Below, in pieces: positions 21,845 through 33,210 of a DNA stretch of 64,000 bases. Numbering within the stretch: the stretch's first letter is position 1; the number at the start of each line of letters is the position of its first letter. Made by a program: the position numbers and the translations under genes. The DNA is from Cryptomeria japonica (lineage: Eukaryota > Streptophyta > Pinopsida > Cupressales > Cupressaceae): NCBI RefSeq assembly GCF_030272615.1, contig NC_081413.1, forward strand, positions 716,801,867 through 716,865,866, written 5' to 3'. The notes under the pieces are model-generated. The model was not told the origin of the DNA, ran no database searches, and was given only the letters and a program-made list of their open reading frames with translations.

Positions 21845-24800
21845 TTAAGTGCCAGATTGACAAGACTAAGGGGGGTATTTGGGTATTATAGGAGACTAAA
21901 TGGAGACAGTTTGAGATTGAAAAAAAAATGAAATTATGGAAACAATGGAAAGGTCTTTTAAGGCAATCCGAGGGAGCCTCTGGTGGCATGGGAATAATCT
22001 AGAATCCTTTGAATGTTCAAATAACTCTCCTTGGTGAGCATTATCTGGTCACTAGTTTATGACAAACGTGAGCTATGGGCACTCCTGTCAAACAGATTCC
22101 AAAATATCACTATGGGTAGTTGTGTGTTTGTAGGTGACTTCAATGCTATCTTGGCAAGTAATGAAAAGAAAGGTGGTATTCAGAGGATTGGTATGGCTCA
22201 GAAAGAATTCTAGGATTTTCTTGATAAGAATCAGTTATTGGATGTTGCCTCGAAGAATGGTACCTTTACATGGACAAATAGGTGTATCGATTTCACTGAA
22301 ATTGCAGAACGTCTTGACCAGTTTCTGGTGGTTGGTGATTGGATAGCTCAAAATCTTATTCTTGAATCAACTATTCTACCCCTTATAGGTTCAGATCATT
22401 TCACTATTTGTCGTAATGTGTCTCTAGGACATTCTGAGGGCGGCCATCCTTTCCGATTTGAGGCGATGTGGCTTAGAGTGTCAGATCTACATGATTTGAT
22501 AGCAGCATGGTGGAATGAACTGGTTCTCAAAAATAACCCAAGGTTGTTCAAGCTAAATAAGAAACTCAAGTATATTAAGATCAAAATCAAAGAGTAGAAT
22601 TTGAGTCAGTTCCAAAACATCCATATGGAGAAACTCAGGGTTACGGCAGAACTAGAGGATCTTTCCAATTCTATCATTAAGTCAAGCATGAATGAAGTAC
22701 TCTTCCAAAGGGAAATCTCTCTCAAGTCTAAGCTAAATGAAATTCTCCGACGTGAAGAAATTCACTGGAGATAGAAATCCAGAGAACTTTGGCTCAAGGA
22801 TGGTGATAGAAATACCAAGTTCTTCCACAGATCAGCTAATGCCAATCGTAGCAGGTCCAAAATATCAAAGGTGGTAAAACCGGATGGTAGTATTTCCAGA
22901 GATTATGAGGATATTGCCTGAGAAGCAATAAGACATTTTGAATTTCTGATGAATGGCAATTGTCTGAATGATTAGGAAATAAGAAATAGAATTCTAGATG
23001 CAATCCCTCCTTTAATTACTGAAAGACACAATATAGAGCTCTTAAAACCTATTGACTTAGAAGAAATCAGGAAAGTTACCTTCCAGTTGAATCCTGATAA
23101 GACTCCAGGCCTTGATGGTTTTCCTGTGGCCTTCTTTCAGCATTTCTGGGATATTATTGCCCAGCATTTGCACCTGGCTGTAGAAGAATTCAGGAAAAAA
23201 ATGACTATGCTAGGAGCCATCAATCACACCTTTCTAGCCTTAGTACCGAAAAAGAAGAACCCTCAGCAAATGGGAGATTTTAGACCAATTTCTTTATGCA
23301 ACTCAGTTTACAAAATAGTAACAAAGATCATTGCTAATAGGCTGAAACCTCTTCTAAAAAAAATTATTTCAGATGAATAGAGTGGCTTTGCCCCTGGTCG
23401 CTCTATTGTTGAAGGCATCATCTCTACTCATGAAACCCTTCACACCACTAGGAAGACTAAATCTTCTTGTATGATATTAAAGTTGGATATCATGAAAGCC
23501 TATGATATGGTGGATAGGGAATTTCTTGTAGAAGTATTGAGGAAATTTGGCTTCTGTAATGAATGGATCACTTGGGTCAAGAATTGTCTATCAACCCCCA
23601 AATTCTCAGTTTTGGTTAACGGTTCATCTCATGGTTTCTTCCCTTCAACAAAAGGCATTCGCTAAGGGGACCCTATGTTTCCATTTCTATTTATAATTAT
23701 GGTTGAAGCTTTAGGTCAGATGATTAAATCTCTTCACCGTGATAGTCAATGGCTAGGTGTCAATGTGGCTATAGGAGTTGAACATTCAACCCACTTGCAA
23801 TTTGTTGATGATAGTATTCTTTTTGGAGCCTCTAAAAGAAGAGAGGCAAGGATAATAAATACATGCTTGAATGACTACTGCAAGGCTTCGGGGCAGAAAA
23901 TCAATTGGAACAAGTCAGAAGTTTTCTTTATCAACATGATGTCGAATATACAAGTTGTCCTATCAAGAATCCTTAATTTAAGAGTGGCAAACTTTCCAGG
24001 TAAATTCCTTGGGACTCCTCTTTTTAGTGGCCACAATAATACTTTCTATTGGACACATCTTATTGAGAAATGTAAAGCTAGGCTTGAAAATTGGAAAGGG
24101 AAGTGGTTAACATCTGCCGACAAGCTTATTATGATAAAATCAGTCCTCTCTGCCTTACTGGTTTTCTCCATGGCTTGCATGAAGCTGTCGGTTGCCATAG
24201 AAGATGAGTTAATCACCATAATGAGAAATTTCCTTTGGAATGGATCAAATGATAAAGGGAAGTTTCCACTTGTTGCCTAGGGAAAAATAAGCCAACCAAA
24301 AAATGTTGGAGGTGTTGGCATTCGAAAGATTTCTATTATGAATATGGCTATGGGTGCAAAATTGGTGTGGGAAGTTTGTAGAGGCGGTAATCAAAGATGG
24401 ACAAGAATCCTTAAACACAAATATCTGGACTCACTTGAGCCTAAAAGGATTCTCACTGTTACCAACCCTCCTAGGGGCTCGGCCATTTGGAATTTTATTC
24501 TCGAGTGCAGAGAGATCATTAGTGATCAGGTCACTTGGGATGTCAGAAATGGGAGGAATGCATCCTTCTGGTTGGATACTTGGAGTGGCAATGAAGCCTT
24601 GTGTCATAACCTTGTTCTTCAACCTATAATGAGAGAAACTTGTCGGCTTTCGGGTCACAAGGTCTGTGATTATGGTCATTCAATTAAGGAGAATGGTATG
24701 GACAAATGGGTGTGGAACTCTTTGGACCCATTGGTTTTAGCCCAAAATTAGAAAGACCTTCTTACCGATATTCTAAAGAATTGAATTATTCATCCATCCC

Positions 24801-25933
24801 TGGACGAGGACATCATTAGATAATGTGGCTCTTCTGATGGTAAGTATAAGGTATGTTTTGGCTATAAATTGAAAGAAGCTACAATAGATAAGAAGGATTG
24901 GCTGGTTAGGTTGTTCTGGCACAAACATCTTCTTCCTAAAGTAGGTTCATTTTCTTGGATGGATTTTCAGAGGAAAATCTTAAACAATGAAAGACTCCTT
25001 AAATTAGGTATTAATGGGCCTAGTAGATGTGTATTATGTCATAATCAAGAGGAAATAATTGATCACTTTTTGTTACACTGCAATTTCTCCAGCAACTGTT
25101 GGTGGCATTTTATGGGTAAGTTAAATCCAGTATGCCCTTTTCCAAAAGGGTTGGATGATTGGTTTCTACTATGGCCTAAATCAAAATGCAAGGCATTATT
25201 TAGGGACTTATTTGTTATCCTTCCCTCACTGATGATTTGGGGAATTTGGAAATAAAGGAATCGAAGAATTTTCTAGGATAAAGAGATGGGCCAGTTAGCC
25301 CTCTATGGGAAAATTGAGAACCACCTGGTTGAGCTCCTGAATGAAGCGACCAAGTCCAAATCACTGAAAAAGAATCTATACACTAACTTGGGTTGGAAGT
25401 TAAAGCTTGCATTCCCAAATTTGACCATCCCCTCGCTTTTCGGTAATGGTAATCCTAAGATATCGGTTAATCCAAGATTGAATGTTAAGTGGGAAGCCCC
25501 AAAACCAGGGTGGCATAAGATTAACTTCGATGGTGCCTTTGCAGGGAATCTGAGGTGTAGTGGTATTGGATGTTGTATTAGATATTCTGAAGGCACCTAT
25601 ATTAAGGAAAATTCTGAAGACAACGGTCTGGCCACTAACAATGAGGCTGAATTTCGAGCGGAATTAAGAGGTTTGCAATTGAGGGCTGAGTTGGGGATAA
25701 AAAGAATCCATTTGGAGGGTGATTCATTAAATGTTATCAATGTTGTCCATAATAACCATACCCCCAGTTGGCGTCTCAACCTATGGCTTCAACCTATGGT
25801 GGGTTTTCTTACCTTTGAAGATTTTTGGATCAGCCATATCTATAGAGAAGGCAATGTGGATGCAAACAGACTATCTAAGATGGCAATTGCAGACAGTGGT
25901 CTTGATCCGAGCATTCAGCTCAGGCATAGGTAA
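21754..25933 (+). pseudogene. LINE ORF2: AP endonuclease, reverse transcriptase, RNase H; broken
   Basis: Endonuclease: LLSWNVRGLN at 21793, an ETK motif, VGDFNAIL near 22130 and GSDHFT near 22390. RT: NPDKTPGLDGF (23090), DFRPISLCNSVYKI (23275), SGFAPGRSI (23381), LKLDIMKAYD (23480), GDPMFPFLF (23666) and the catalytic FVDD near 23800. A zinc-finger-like CVLCHNQEEIIDHFLLHC lies near 25030. The RNase H domain starts at about 25500 with NFDGAF, NEAEFRAE, EGDSLNV and NVDANRLS, so the D, E, D, D residues are present. The frame is continuous from about 22031 to 25933 apart from more than a dozen stops. The only clear frameshift is near 22050. Many stops fall where relatives have Trp or Gln, implying transitions. 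Confidence 0.92.
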
Positions 25934-26806
25934 ATCTTGATAATAGCAATTATTATGGTTTAATGTTACATTTATTTTGGCAGAGGAATGAACAGCTTTG
26001 ATTCCCCTAAGTTTGGTCGCTACCAGTTAGGAGTACAAACTGGGGGATGTACCCTTACCTGGGTACGGGTCTCCCTTTGATGGTGGTTTTTTTGGCTCCT
26101 ACCGGTAGGGGTATCAGTCCCGGCTACCCGGTCTTTACCGGTTGGCGTTGTCATTATTTACATAGGCCTCTTGCACCTTTCCCTCCAATCGGTAATTTGT
26201 ATGCTCCAATTTAGGATCTCTTCGGAGTTACTCCAGTACCTTTGTTGATGCTACCAAAATGATTGTCTAGAAATTTTTTGATAAGTGGTTACATTCAATT
26301 CTCTCTCCAGACACCCAGTTCAGATGGAGGCACATCTACATTTTGATTATGGTGATTATTATGGCTAAAGTGTTACATTTGATCTTGTTCTAAGAAGGGA
26401 TGTTTGTGCCCTCGATCGTATTGGCCCCTACCTATCGGTAGTTCTTACCAGGAGATGTATTCTTACTGGCCTCTTGACTATCCCCAACCGGTATATTTAT
26501 GTTTTCGGTAGTATGATCCCACCAAGGTCATTAACTCAAGCTCTGGTTTAGATGTTGTCAGAAGGTATCTAATTTGCATCATTAATTTTAGATATGGTAA
26601 AGTCAGACGGCAACTGACATCAAAGAGGTGATCAATTGCGTTTAAGGTGGCATGCTTAAGATTTACCTTGCTTGTGCGAAGGAATTTGGCTCGCTTAGCT
26701 AATCCCTCGAGCTCCTCAACCTTTATGAGCTGGTGAGATAAATAAAGGATGACCTGCCTATTTTTAACATATCAAACTCTTCCCATTTCTTACTCTTCTA
26801 CTTACA
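25934..26806 (+). other. Spacer between LINE ORF2 and the downstream frame
   Basis: About 870 bp with many stops in all frames. It is richer in GC than the surroundings and has several taccggt/accggta words between 26090 and 26510. It belongs to the LINE because it lies inside the target duplications. Confidence 0.6.
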
Positions 26807-27565
26807 ATGGAAACACCAATTTTGTTGGAGGCAACATGCTGTCAGATGGCATTCCTAGGCAAAATCTCTGATAAGCACTTTCAATTGGTTCTCTCCTTGA
26901 ATCACCCTTTGATTTTGCACTGTGTTAAAAGAATTTTGGGGGAGGAATTCCTTAATGCATACCATAGATACAGAGCTAATGCAGACATCTCGACTTTCTT
27001 CCTAGCCATGTTGCTCTATATGGGGACTAGCAAGTAAAGGGTGAAGCTTCTCACCCAAATGGTGTTTGAGCATCGCTTTCTTGGGGAAATTGATGTAGTA
27101 TTGGATAAGTTTGATGGCAATCTTAGATTGCCCTTTCCCCAAAATTATTATATGTGTTTGGGAAATGGTGCTGAGGTATGGAAAATGGTGATCGTAAGCT
27201 CTCTTGAATTCAATGCCTTGGAAGCCTCCTGGCCTATTATTACCAGAAATATTGAGTTCCTTTGCAAGATTGTTGGTATACTGCCCAGCTTCATGGCTGC
27301 CTAGAGAAGCACCTATATCTAGGAGGAAGGGCTTTCGGGTAGAGAAGACCTTGGTATTACAGCCAATGATGACATAGTTGAAGGCAATTCTTGGGAGCTT
27401 GGCAATAGAGAAGAGTGGATTCCAGATGATGATCGTCACCCCTGGGAGAAAGCGGAATCATTGGCCCATGTAACTTGCGGGAATGATTGCTCGATAATTT
27501 TGGATTCAGTTGCTACTCCTGCTCCTAGTACTGAGCACCCAGACTCAAATACAGAAGAATCATGA
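26807..27565 (+). pseudogene. Third LINE reading frame of unknown function, three stops
   Basis: A single frame of 253 codons (first METPILLE, last NTEES then TGA) is broken only by stops at 27035, 27302 and 27320, with no frameshift. The protein starts with a cysteine-containing, hydrophobic segment. The middle holds FEHRFLGEIDVVLDKFDG and LPFPQNYYMCLGNGAEVW. The tail is acidic (WIPDDDRHPWEKAES). I do not recognise a family. Its codon-like persistence between ORF2 and the poly(A) end suggests a gene carried by this LINE lineage, or a host fragment picked up by it. A chance open stretch is possible but less likely at this length. Confidence 0.5.
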
Positions 27566-27818
27566 TATCCTTGTTCAATTTCATACATTGTTTAGGCCTT
27601 TGGTTCAACCGACATTTTTCTCCTTTGGTCATTTTCTCCTAGCTTTTTAGCATCTTGACCAGTGTGGCTCGCTTTTTTGAATTTACTGTTGGAGCAATGG
27701 TAGGGGGTTTTCTTATTGGTTATTTCCCCCTACTGCTCTTTCTGAACCAGTTATGTATTTTTCAAGTTTTGATTAATACAAGGGTGTTGCCCCTTTGCAA
27801 TTATTAATCTATTAAAAA

Positions 27819-27836
27819 AATGCATGTATACCCTAT
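27819..27836. repeat. LINE target-site duplication, right copy
   Basis: Matches 19756-19773 at 17 of 18 bases, directly after a run of seven A residues that ends the LINE. Confidence 0.85.
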
Positions 27837-30016
27837 TATAGCTTCTTTGCCCTTCTTTACAAGTTTTTAATTAAATAACTTACCCCAAAAAATTAACAAA
27901 CTTGCAAATGATGTCAATAATAATTTTATCATACAATTGGTGCTCAACTATGCTTTGTGTGTATTTCAACACTACTTGTATAAATACCCAATTTACAAGG
28001 AATATATTGACAAGGTTTGACAATAGACAACAATATTCTTTGACTCAAATTTAGATATGAAAACTAGGGTATTAATTATTGAACTCGAATTTAGATTACA
28101 ATACAACTTGGAAAAACTAAGATAAACATATTCTGAACTTGAAATGAAGTAATTTCTAACCTTTGTCAATTGATAAGATCGTTGATGTATATGTTGTAGA
28201 TAACAAGGGTAACACTTGAATTACACTAACTCAAGTGCCCTTCTTTGTTGCATAATATTGGCATATATCAACAAATATCCTTGGATTCCTTTCACAGTTT
28301 GAATAGTCACTATATGGTACTATTGCTTCTCACAAAAAACCAAAAACCACTATAACAACCAAGGAAAGTGTTTTAAACTTGCTCAAAGTTATAGTGGCTC
28401 ACTTCAACCAAGGTATTAAATGCTATCAATATGGGGTGACTAGATTCTAAAGACCCCAAAACCCAACCCAAGTGTTGTTACTTCTCCTTAAACTAGACAA
28501 CTAGGGTGAGTAATACCCTAGGATGAAGTGCTCCTACCCACTAGAATCCAAACTTAAATATTATTTGCATGCAAATCATAAAATATTTAATTTATTTCAG
28601 GTTCTTTCAAACAAATATGAAACTAGAGAGATATAACATCTCTTAGCACAAACTTCAAACATTCAACTCTTTTGTGAATCTTGTGTTAATCCAATTATAA
28701 TGGTATAATGGTTGAACTATTGTTCCAAATAAGTTATGTATGTATTGTCATGGCATGCCTATCATGACAGATTGAAAAGGAAATTTGAAAATGAATATTG
28801 GGTATATGACAAAATCATTAAAAAATATAGTCATATTTAGAGAGCAATACTTAGCATAGTGGCAGAGATAGTAATTTGGATTCACTAATTTTCATGACAA
28901 AGCCAAGAGGTTAAGAGGACAATCATCAACAAAGTATATGATGAGACGACTATCACAAAATAGGGACAATAAAAAGGTATTCACAATAACAAATCATACT
29001 AAGATAAAGGCCTAAAAAATGCAAAAGTCAATCTTATGAATAATTTGAATAGTCGGAGGTTTGATTGAAAAGGTTGCAAGGAAAGAGAGTAGGAAGCATG
29101 AACTTTGACAATAGCCTTAAAATTTATATGATATTGAAACTAGGTAAACAAAATTATTATTATGAACATAGGATCTAGTAATAACACTCTTTTGATAAGG
29201 TACAAAGAAAACACAATCGAAAGGACAATATGATAGGCCAATGACAAGGAAAAGAAAGATGTGATCAAGATAGGATGTTGTTTGAGAAATTCATACGAAG
29301 AAGTAGTCATGCACAATCATGAAATAATCATAAATATAGTTAGAAACTTTAGGGTTCATGATAGTTTTTATGCCTCCTATGAGTCATTCCTAACATGTGC
29401 AAAGGTATTCTATGGATATGTACACATGTGAACAGTAGTTTGGAGCTTTAATAACTCACATTGAAGTAATTTTGAAGGACTTTTTTGGTCATTTTGATTT
29501 TCATCTAACTCGAGACCTTTTCAACTCAAATTAAAGTATATAGCACATTCCCTATTACCATGGAAGAAGGTTGCAACAATCAAGGAGGGAATCGAGGTGA
29601 CTTTTTTAGTTGGTTGAGAGGATTTAGGGGATATTTTTTACATCAATTGAGGAAAAAGAAAACATCTAGGAGAAAATAGAGGTACTTCATCAATAGGGGG
29701 ACCAATGTTGAAGACTTTTCTTCATGAAGATGTCACTTTGGAGCACTTTTAGAGCCCTAAAAATAGCAACAAACAACTTGGACTTTCAAGAAGATTGACC
29801 CAACTAGCAATGTAATGAAATGTACTCCTTTTCTTTGCACACGTTCATTTAATGTAATCAGCTATTGTATTCTATAAAAGCAACTTTTAGGTTATTTTTC
29901 CAGTTGTTGCTTGTTGATCAATCCACTCTTGTAGCTTTAAATAGGGCTCTTTTTGACCTAATTATATAATGAATCTCAACTTTCATGCTTGTATATAATT
30001 TTAATGAACATGTTTT
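27837..30016. other. AT-rich sequence, no feature recognised
   Basis: No reading frame, LTR end or conserved motif stood out on either strand. A tataaaag word near 29875 resembles a TATA box but has no gene attached. Confidence 0.5.
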
Positions 30017-30075
30017 CAATAAAATTGGTTTTGAGAAGAATTTGGTTTTTTGCCTTCTCAAAACCAATTTTATTG
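30017..30075. repeat. Perfect inverted repeat, 22-bp arms, 15-base loop
   Basis: The arm caataaaattggttttgaga plus ag (30017-30038) is exactly complementary to 30054-30075. The RNA of either strand would fold into a perfect hairpin. It may be the core of a small foldback or MITE-like repeat. I see no target duplication that would prove mobility. Confidence 0.85.
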
Positions 30076-30858
30076 TGTAGAAAGCATAGATTGATAAGTG
30101 TTTTTGTGAAATTATATGTGTTTCCTTTTTCATTTGTCCATTTTAGCATCTTTAGGAAGGATAAGGCATACTTTATTTGTAGGTTATATGATTATGTGAT
30201 TGGTACAAACAATAACTAGCAGTGAAAGTTTCATTTCCCTTCTTGAGTTGAGAGTATTTTCACCTTCCTATGAAACATTCATGCATGAGTATGCAATGAC
30301 TTTGAGTTGTGTTATTCTATAGTTGGATCATTTATTATATTTATATTCAAACAACAATAGTATAGGTCTTGAAATCACATTGATGCATCACTTGGTAGTC
30401 ATAGGTTTTATTCAAGCTTTCCTTTTCCATTTTCCTAATAAAGAAATAGTTTTAGGTGATAGTCCCAAAAGGAACCGACCTTCTTTGAAGGTTTAATTCT
30501 ATCTTCAAAGACCACACTCTAAGAGCTCATCCCATATTTGATTGAATGGTTGGAATGTGTTAAACAAGGGTGCACATTCTAGTGACAACACTAGCAACTA
30601 TGACGATGGGATTCACTATGAGGGAAGACTAAGACCATCTTATAAATTCTCATGTTAATTGTGTACCATGTCACGACTATCATCATCACCCACCATTTGT
30701 GTAACTGAATCAATATGAGTACTTTGATTTTTTTTTGGTATATAATCCTAAACCTCTAATTTTATTGTAGATTGCAAATGGTCATATGGAAGAGTGGACA
30801 ACAATGTGCATGTCACTTCATTTGCTAAAACAACAATGCCCAAAAGACTGAGGAGTTT
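30076..30858. other. Sequence without recognised features
   Basis: Short open frames only, none with recognisable motifs. It could include the 3' flank of the pogo-like transposon whose transposase begins just beyond, but I found no terminal inverted repeat. Confidence 0.45.
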
Positions 30859-32003
30859 TTACACTAGAGAAGCATCATCAACTACACTGATTTGAAATGT
30901 GTCATTGAGATGCATGTCATCCACCAATAGCTCTTTGTTAAGTGGCCATATGTCAATCTTTGTGAATCGTGTTGTGATATTGGACATTGTTAATGCTTTT
31001 TGTAGTCTCCTCCCGATTTTGATGTTTGGTTACATGGCTATGCATGATGCTTATTTAGAATTGAAATATGTTTTGAAAGGTGAAAAAGAACCCACATCTA
31101 GTGGTTGTAGTTTAATGTCATGTGTGTGTGTCAACAATGTAAGCAAGTCAATACCCAACCTCCTTACTTTTTGGATGGTTGTGACTATGACATGGCTGTC
31201 ATGGCCATAAAAAACAACAACTGTATGTTAGTGGGTGATACCCCTTCTAGAATTGACCATTTTAAGTGGTGCAATAAATTCATAAATAATTCTTTTGTCA
31301 TCCAAGTGTTGTTGGGTTGCCTTGCAAGCACTTGATTTGCAAGCTACGATATAACTTTTAGGGTGATGTTTGCCCTTGAATAGTTAGAATCTTGGTTTGA
31401 TTTCCCCAATAATGTTAACACAATAAAGAATGGTTATCCATTCCCAATTATTAAGAATTATGAAGGCCACACTCTTACTTCCTCTTCTAGCCAACACCCA
31501 CATCACACCATTTCTACATGCTTGAATTCTAGTCTCATCATAGTTCCATAGCAACTAAGGATTGTATGGATTTGCATCATATGCCTTGGAAAATTTTTGG
31601 TAGAAGTTACATATAACATCACGTCTAAGGTTGAATACCCTATCATTGTTAAGGCCTTTAGCTATTCACAAACTTAGTTCAAAAAGCCACTTCTTTGAAC
31701 CAGTCCACCATGTCTTCCCAAGCAACTTGTTGTTGAAACAATGGGGTCTACTTTAATAAATCTAGGCTACTTTTGCTTTAAATTTTACTATCTCAAGGTC
31801 ATGACTAATTGAAACCATATATTTATACAATTCTATGACAAGTGTCTCTTCATCTTTATTCAACGTAGTTGGTGGACCTTTCTTGGAAGTTGATGTAATC
31901 TCACCTAACCAATTCGTGAGCATGTTTGTTGGACTTTTTTATTTTTTGCATCCACCCTTGTTGAAATATTGTTCTCTTCTACATCTTGAAGTGCCTTTGC
32001 CAT
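30859..32003 (-). pseudogene. Pogo/jerky-like DDE transposase, broken
   Basis: Read across frame changes on the minus strand, it runs in family order. An HTH segment near the start (MAKALQDVEENNIST, then WLGEITSTSKKGPPT) is of the pipsqueak/CENP-B type. The first catalytic Asp lies in LLWNYDETRIQACRNG (about 31530). YGHDSHV (about 31210) has Tyr where the second Asp of DGHxSH is expected. The C-terminal hallmark is KLQPLDVGSFSPFKTYF (about 31090), and IDIWPLNKELL closes the domain. At least two frameshifts (about 31310 and 31220) and several stops make it non-functional. The family cuts and pastes DNA using short terminal inverted repeats. I did not find those, so element boundaries are unknown. 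Confidence 0.8.
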
Positions 32004-32479
32004 GTCTAATGTTGACCAATTTCATGCTTTGATAGTTATTTTTTTCATATCTGGTGTTGTAGTAACCTATTGTACTATTGCAACAAGTGTTGGAGTCCTC
32101 TCAACAATAACAAGAGCTTCCTCATCTAGGGGGAATGTAACTCTTATTTATTTTCATGTCACCTTGTCGTGGCCCTTTTTCTAGCAGGTTGAGATCTAGT
32201 CTGAGCTCCATTTATCATCTACAAACAATGAGCCACATGAGTTAAGTGTCAATAAAATGAACATAACTAAAGAGAAGATTGATAAATGATTCCTGGACAA
32301 AATATTAGTAAATGATGCTTGAAATTTTAGTCATTATGTTTACAGTGATTCTTGAACGTAATATTAAAAAACATTCCCTATTATTGTTTACATGTTTTTT
32401 CATAATTGTCTTGAATATTTTCAGTGTAACAAAGTTATATGAGTGTTCATAAACAATATGTAGCTTAAAATACCATAAC

Positions 32480-33210
32480 ATTCATTGAGGCATAACCAAT
32501 ATAACTTAAAACTCCGTAGACATACATTGAGAATAATTAATCTTGCTAGCGAATTGGGTAGAACATTACACAACATACAACATTTAAATTACACTTACAA
32601 CAAACTGGGTAGAACATTACATGACACCTACAACACTTAAATGACACTTACAAAAGTTATAACAAATTGGGTACAACAATTACATTGTATAGGGCAAATA
32701 GATAGTCGCGAGCATAAACATTATAACTTCAAAAACCATAGATATGTATTGAGGCTAAACAATATGACATAGAACCCCATAGACATGCATTGAGAAGCAT
32801 TAAATCTATAATCTTACTAGACTACTAGGTAGAACATTTTATAACACTTGCAACACTTAAATGACACTTATAAAATTGAAATGACACAACAAACTAGGTA
32901 GAACATTAAATGACACCATATCAAATGAGCAATCATGGAAAGAGGCTTTTGGCCAAGTATGGGACAATGTATAGAAATAATATTTAAAATATTATTAAAA
33001 CCCCATAGATATTACTTGAAAGAGAGTACCTTAAAATCTCATTAACAATATAAATTAGAACCCCATAGATATAATTTGAAACAATAGAACTTAGAACACC
33101 ATAGATATGCATAGAGAAGCATAAACCGCATACTTTACTTGCAACAAATTGGGTAGAACATTACATGAAATTTACAACAATTAATTATCACTTACAATGT
33201 TGAACTCCAC
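32480..33210. repeat. Degenerate composite repeats upstream of the transposase
   Basis: Two words alternate: gggtagaacattacatgaca followed by cacttaaatgacacttac (32554, 32607, 32829, 32894, 33151), and catagacatgcattgagaag (32515, 32738, 32779, 33102). Spacing is irregular, about 50 to 260 bp, so this is a decayed cluster and not a clean satellite. It may be the subterminal region of the neighbouring transposon. Confidence 0.6.

Larger units (their letters stand above)
19774..27818 (+). mobile_element. Full-length plant L1-type LINE, inactivated
   Basis: 8,045 bp between the two copies of an 18-bp target duplication, ending in a short A run. It contains a broken ORF1, a broken ORF2 (AP endonuclease, RT, C-terminal RNase H), about 0.9 kb of spacer and a further broken reading frame. 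Full length with both target copies is uncommon because most LINEs are 5'-truncated. The many stop codons show it has been silent for a long time. L1-type elements with a C-terminal RNase H are known in plants. Confidence 0.92.
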
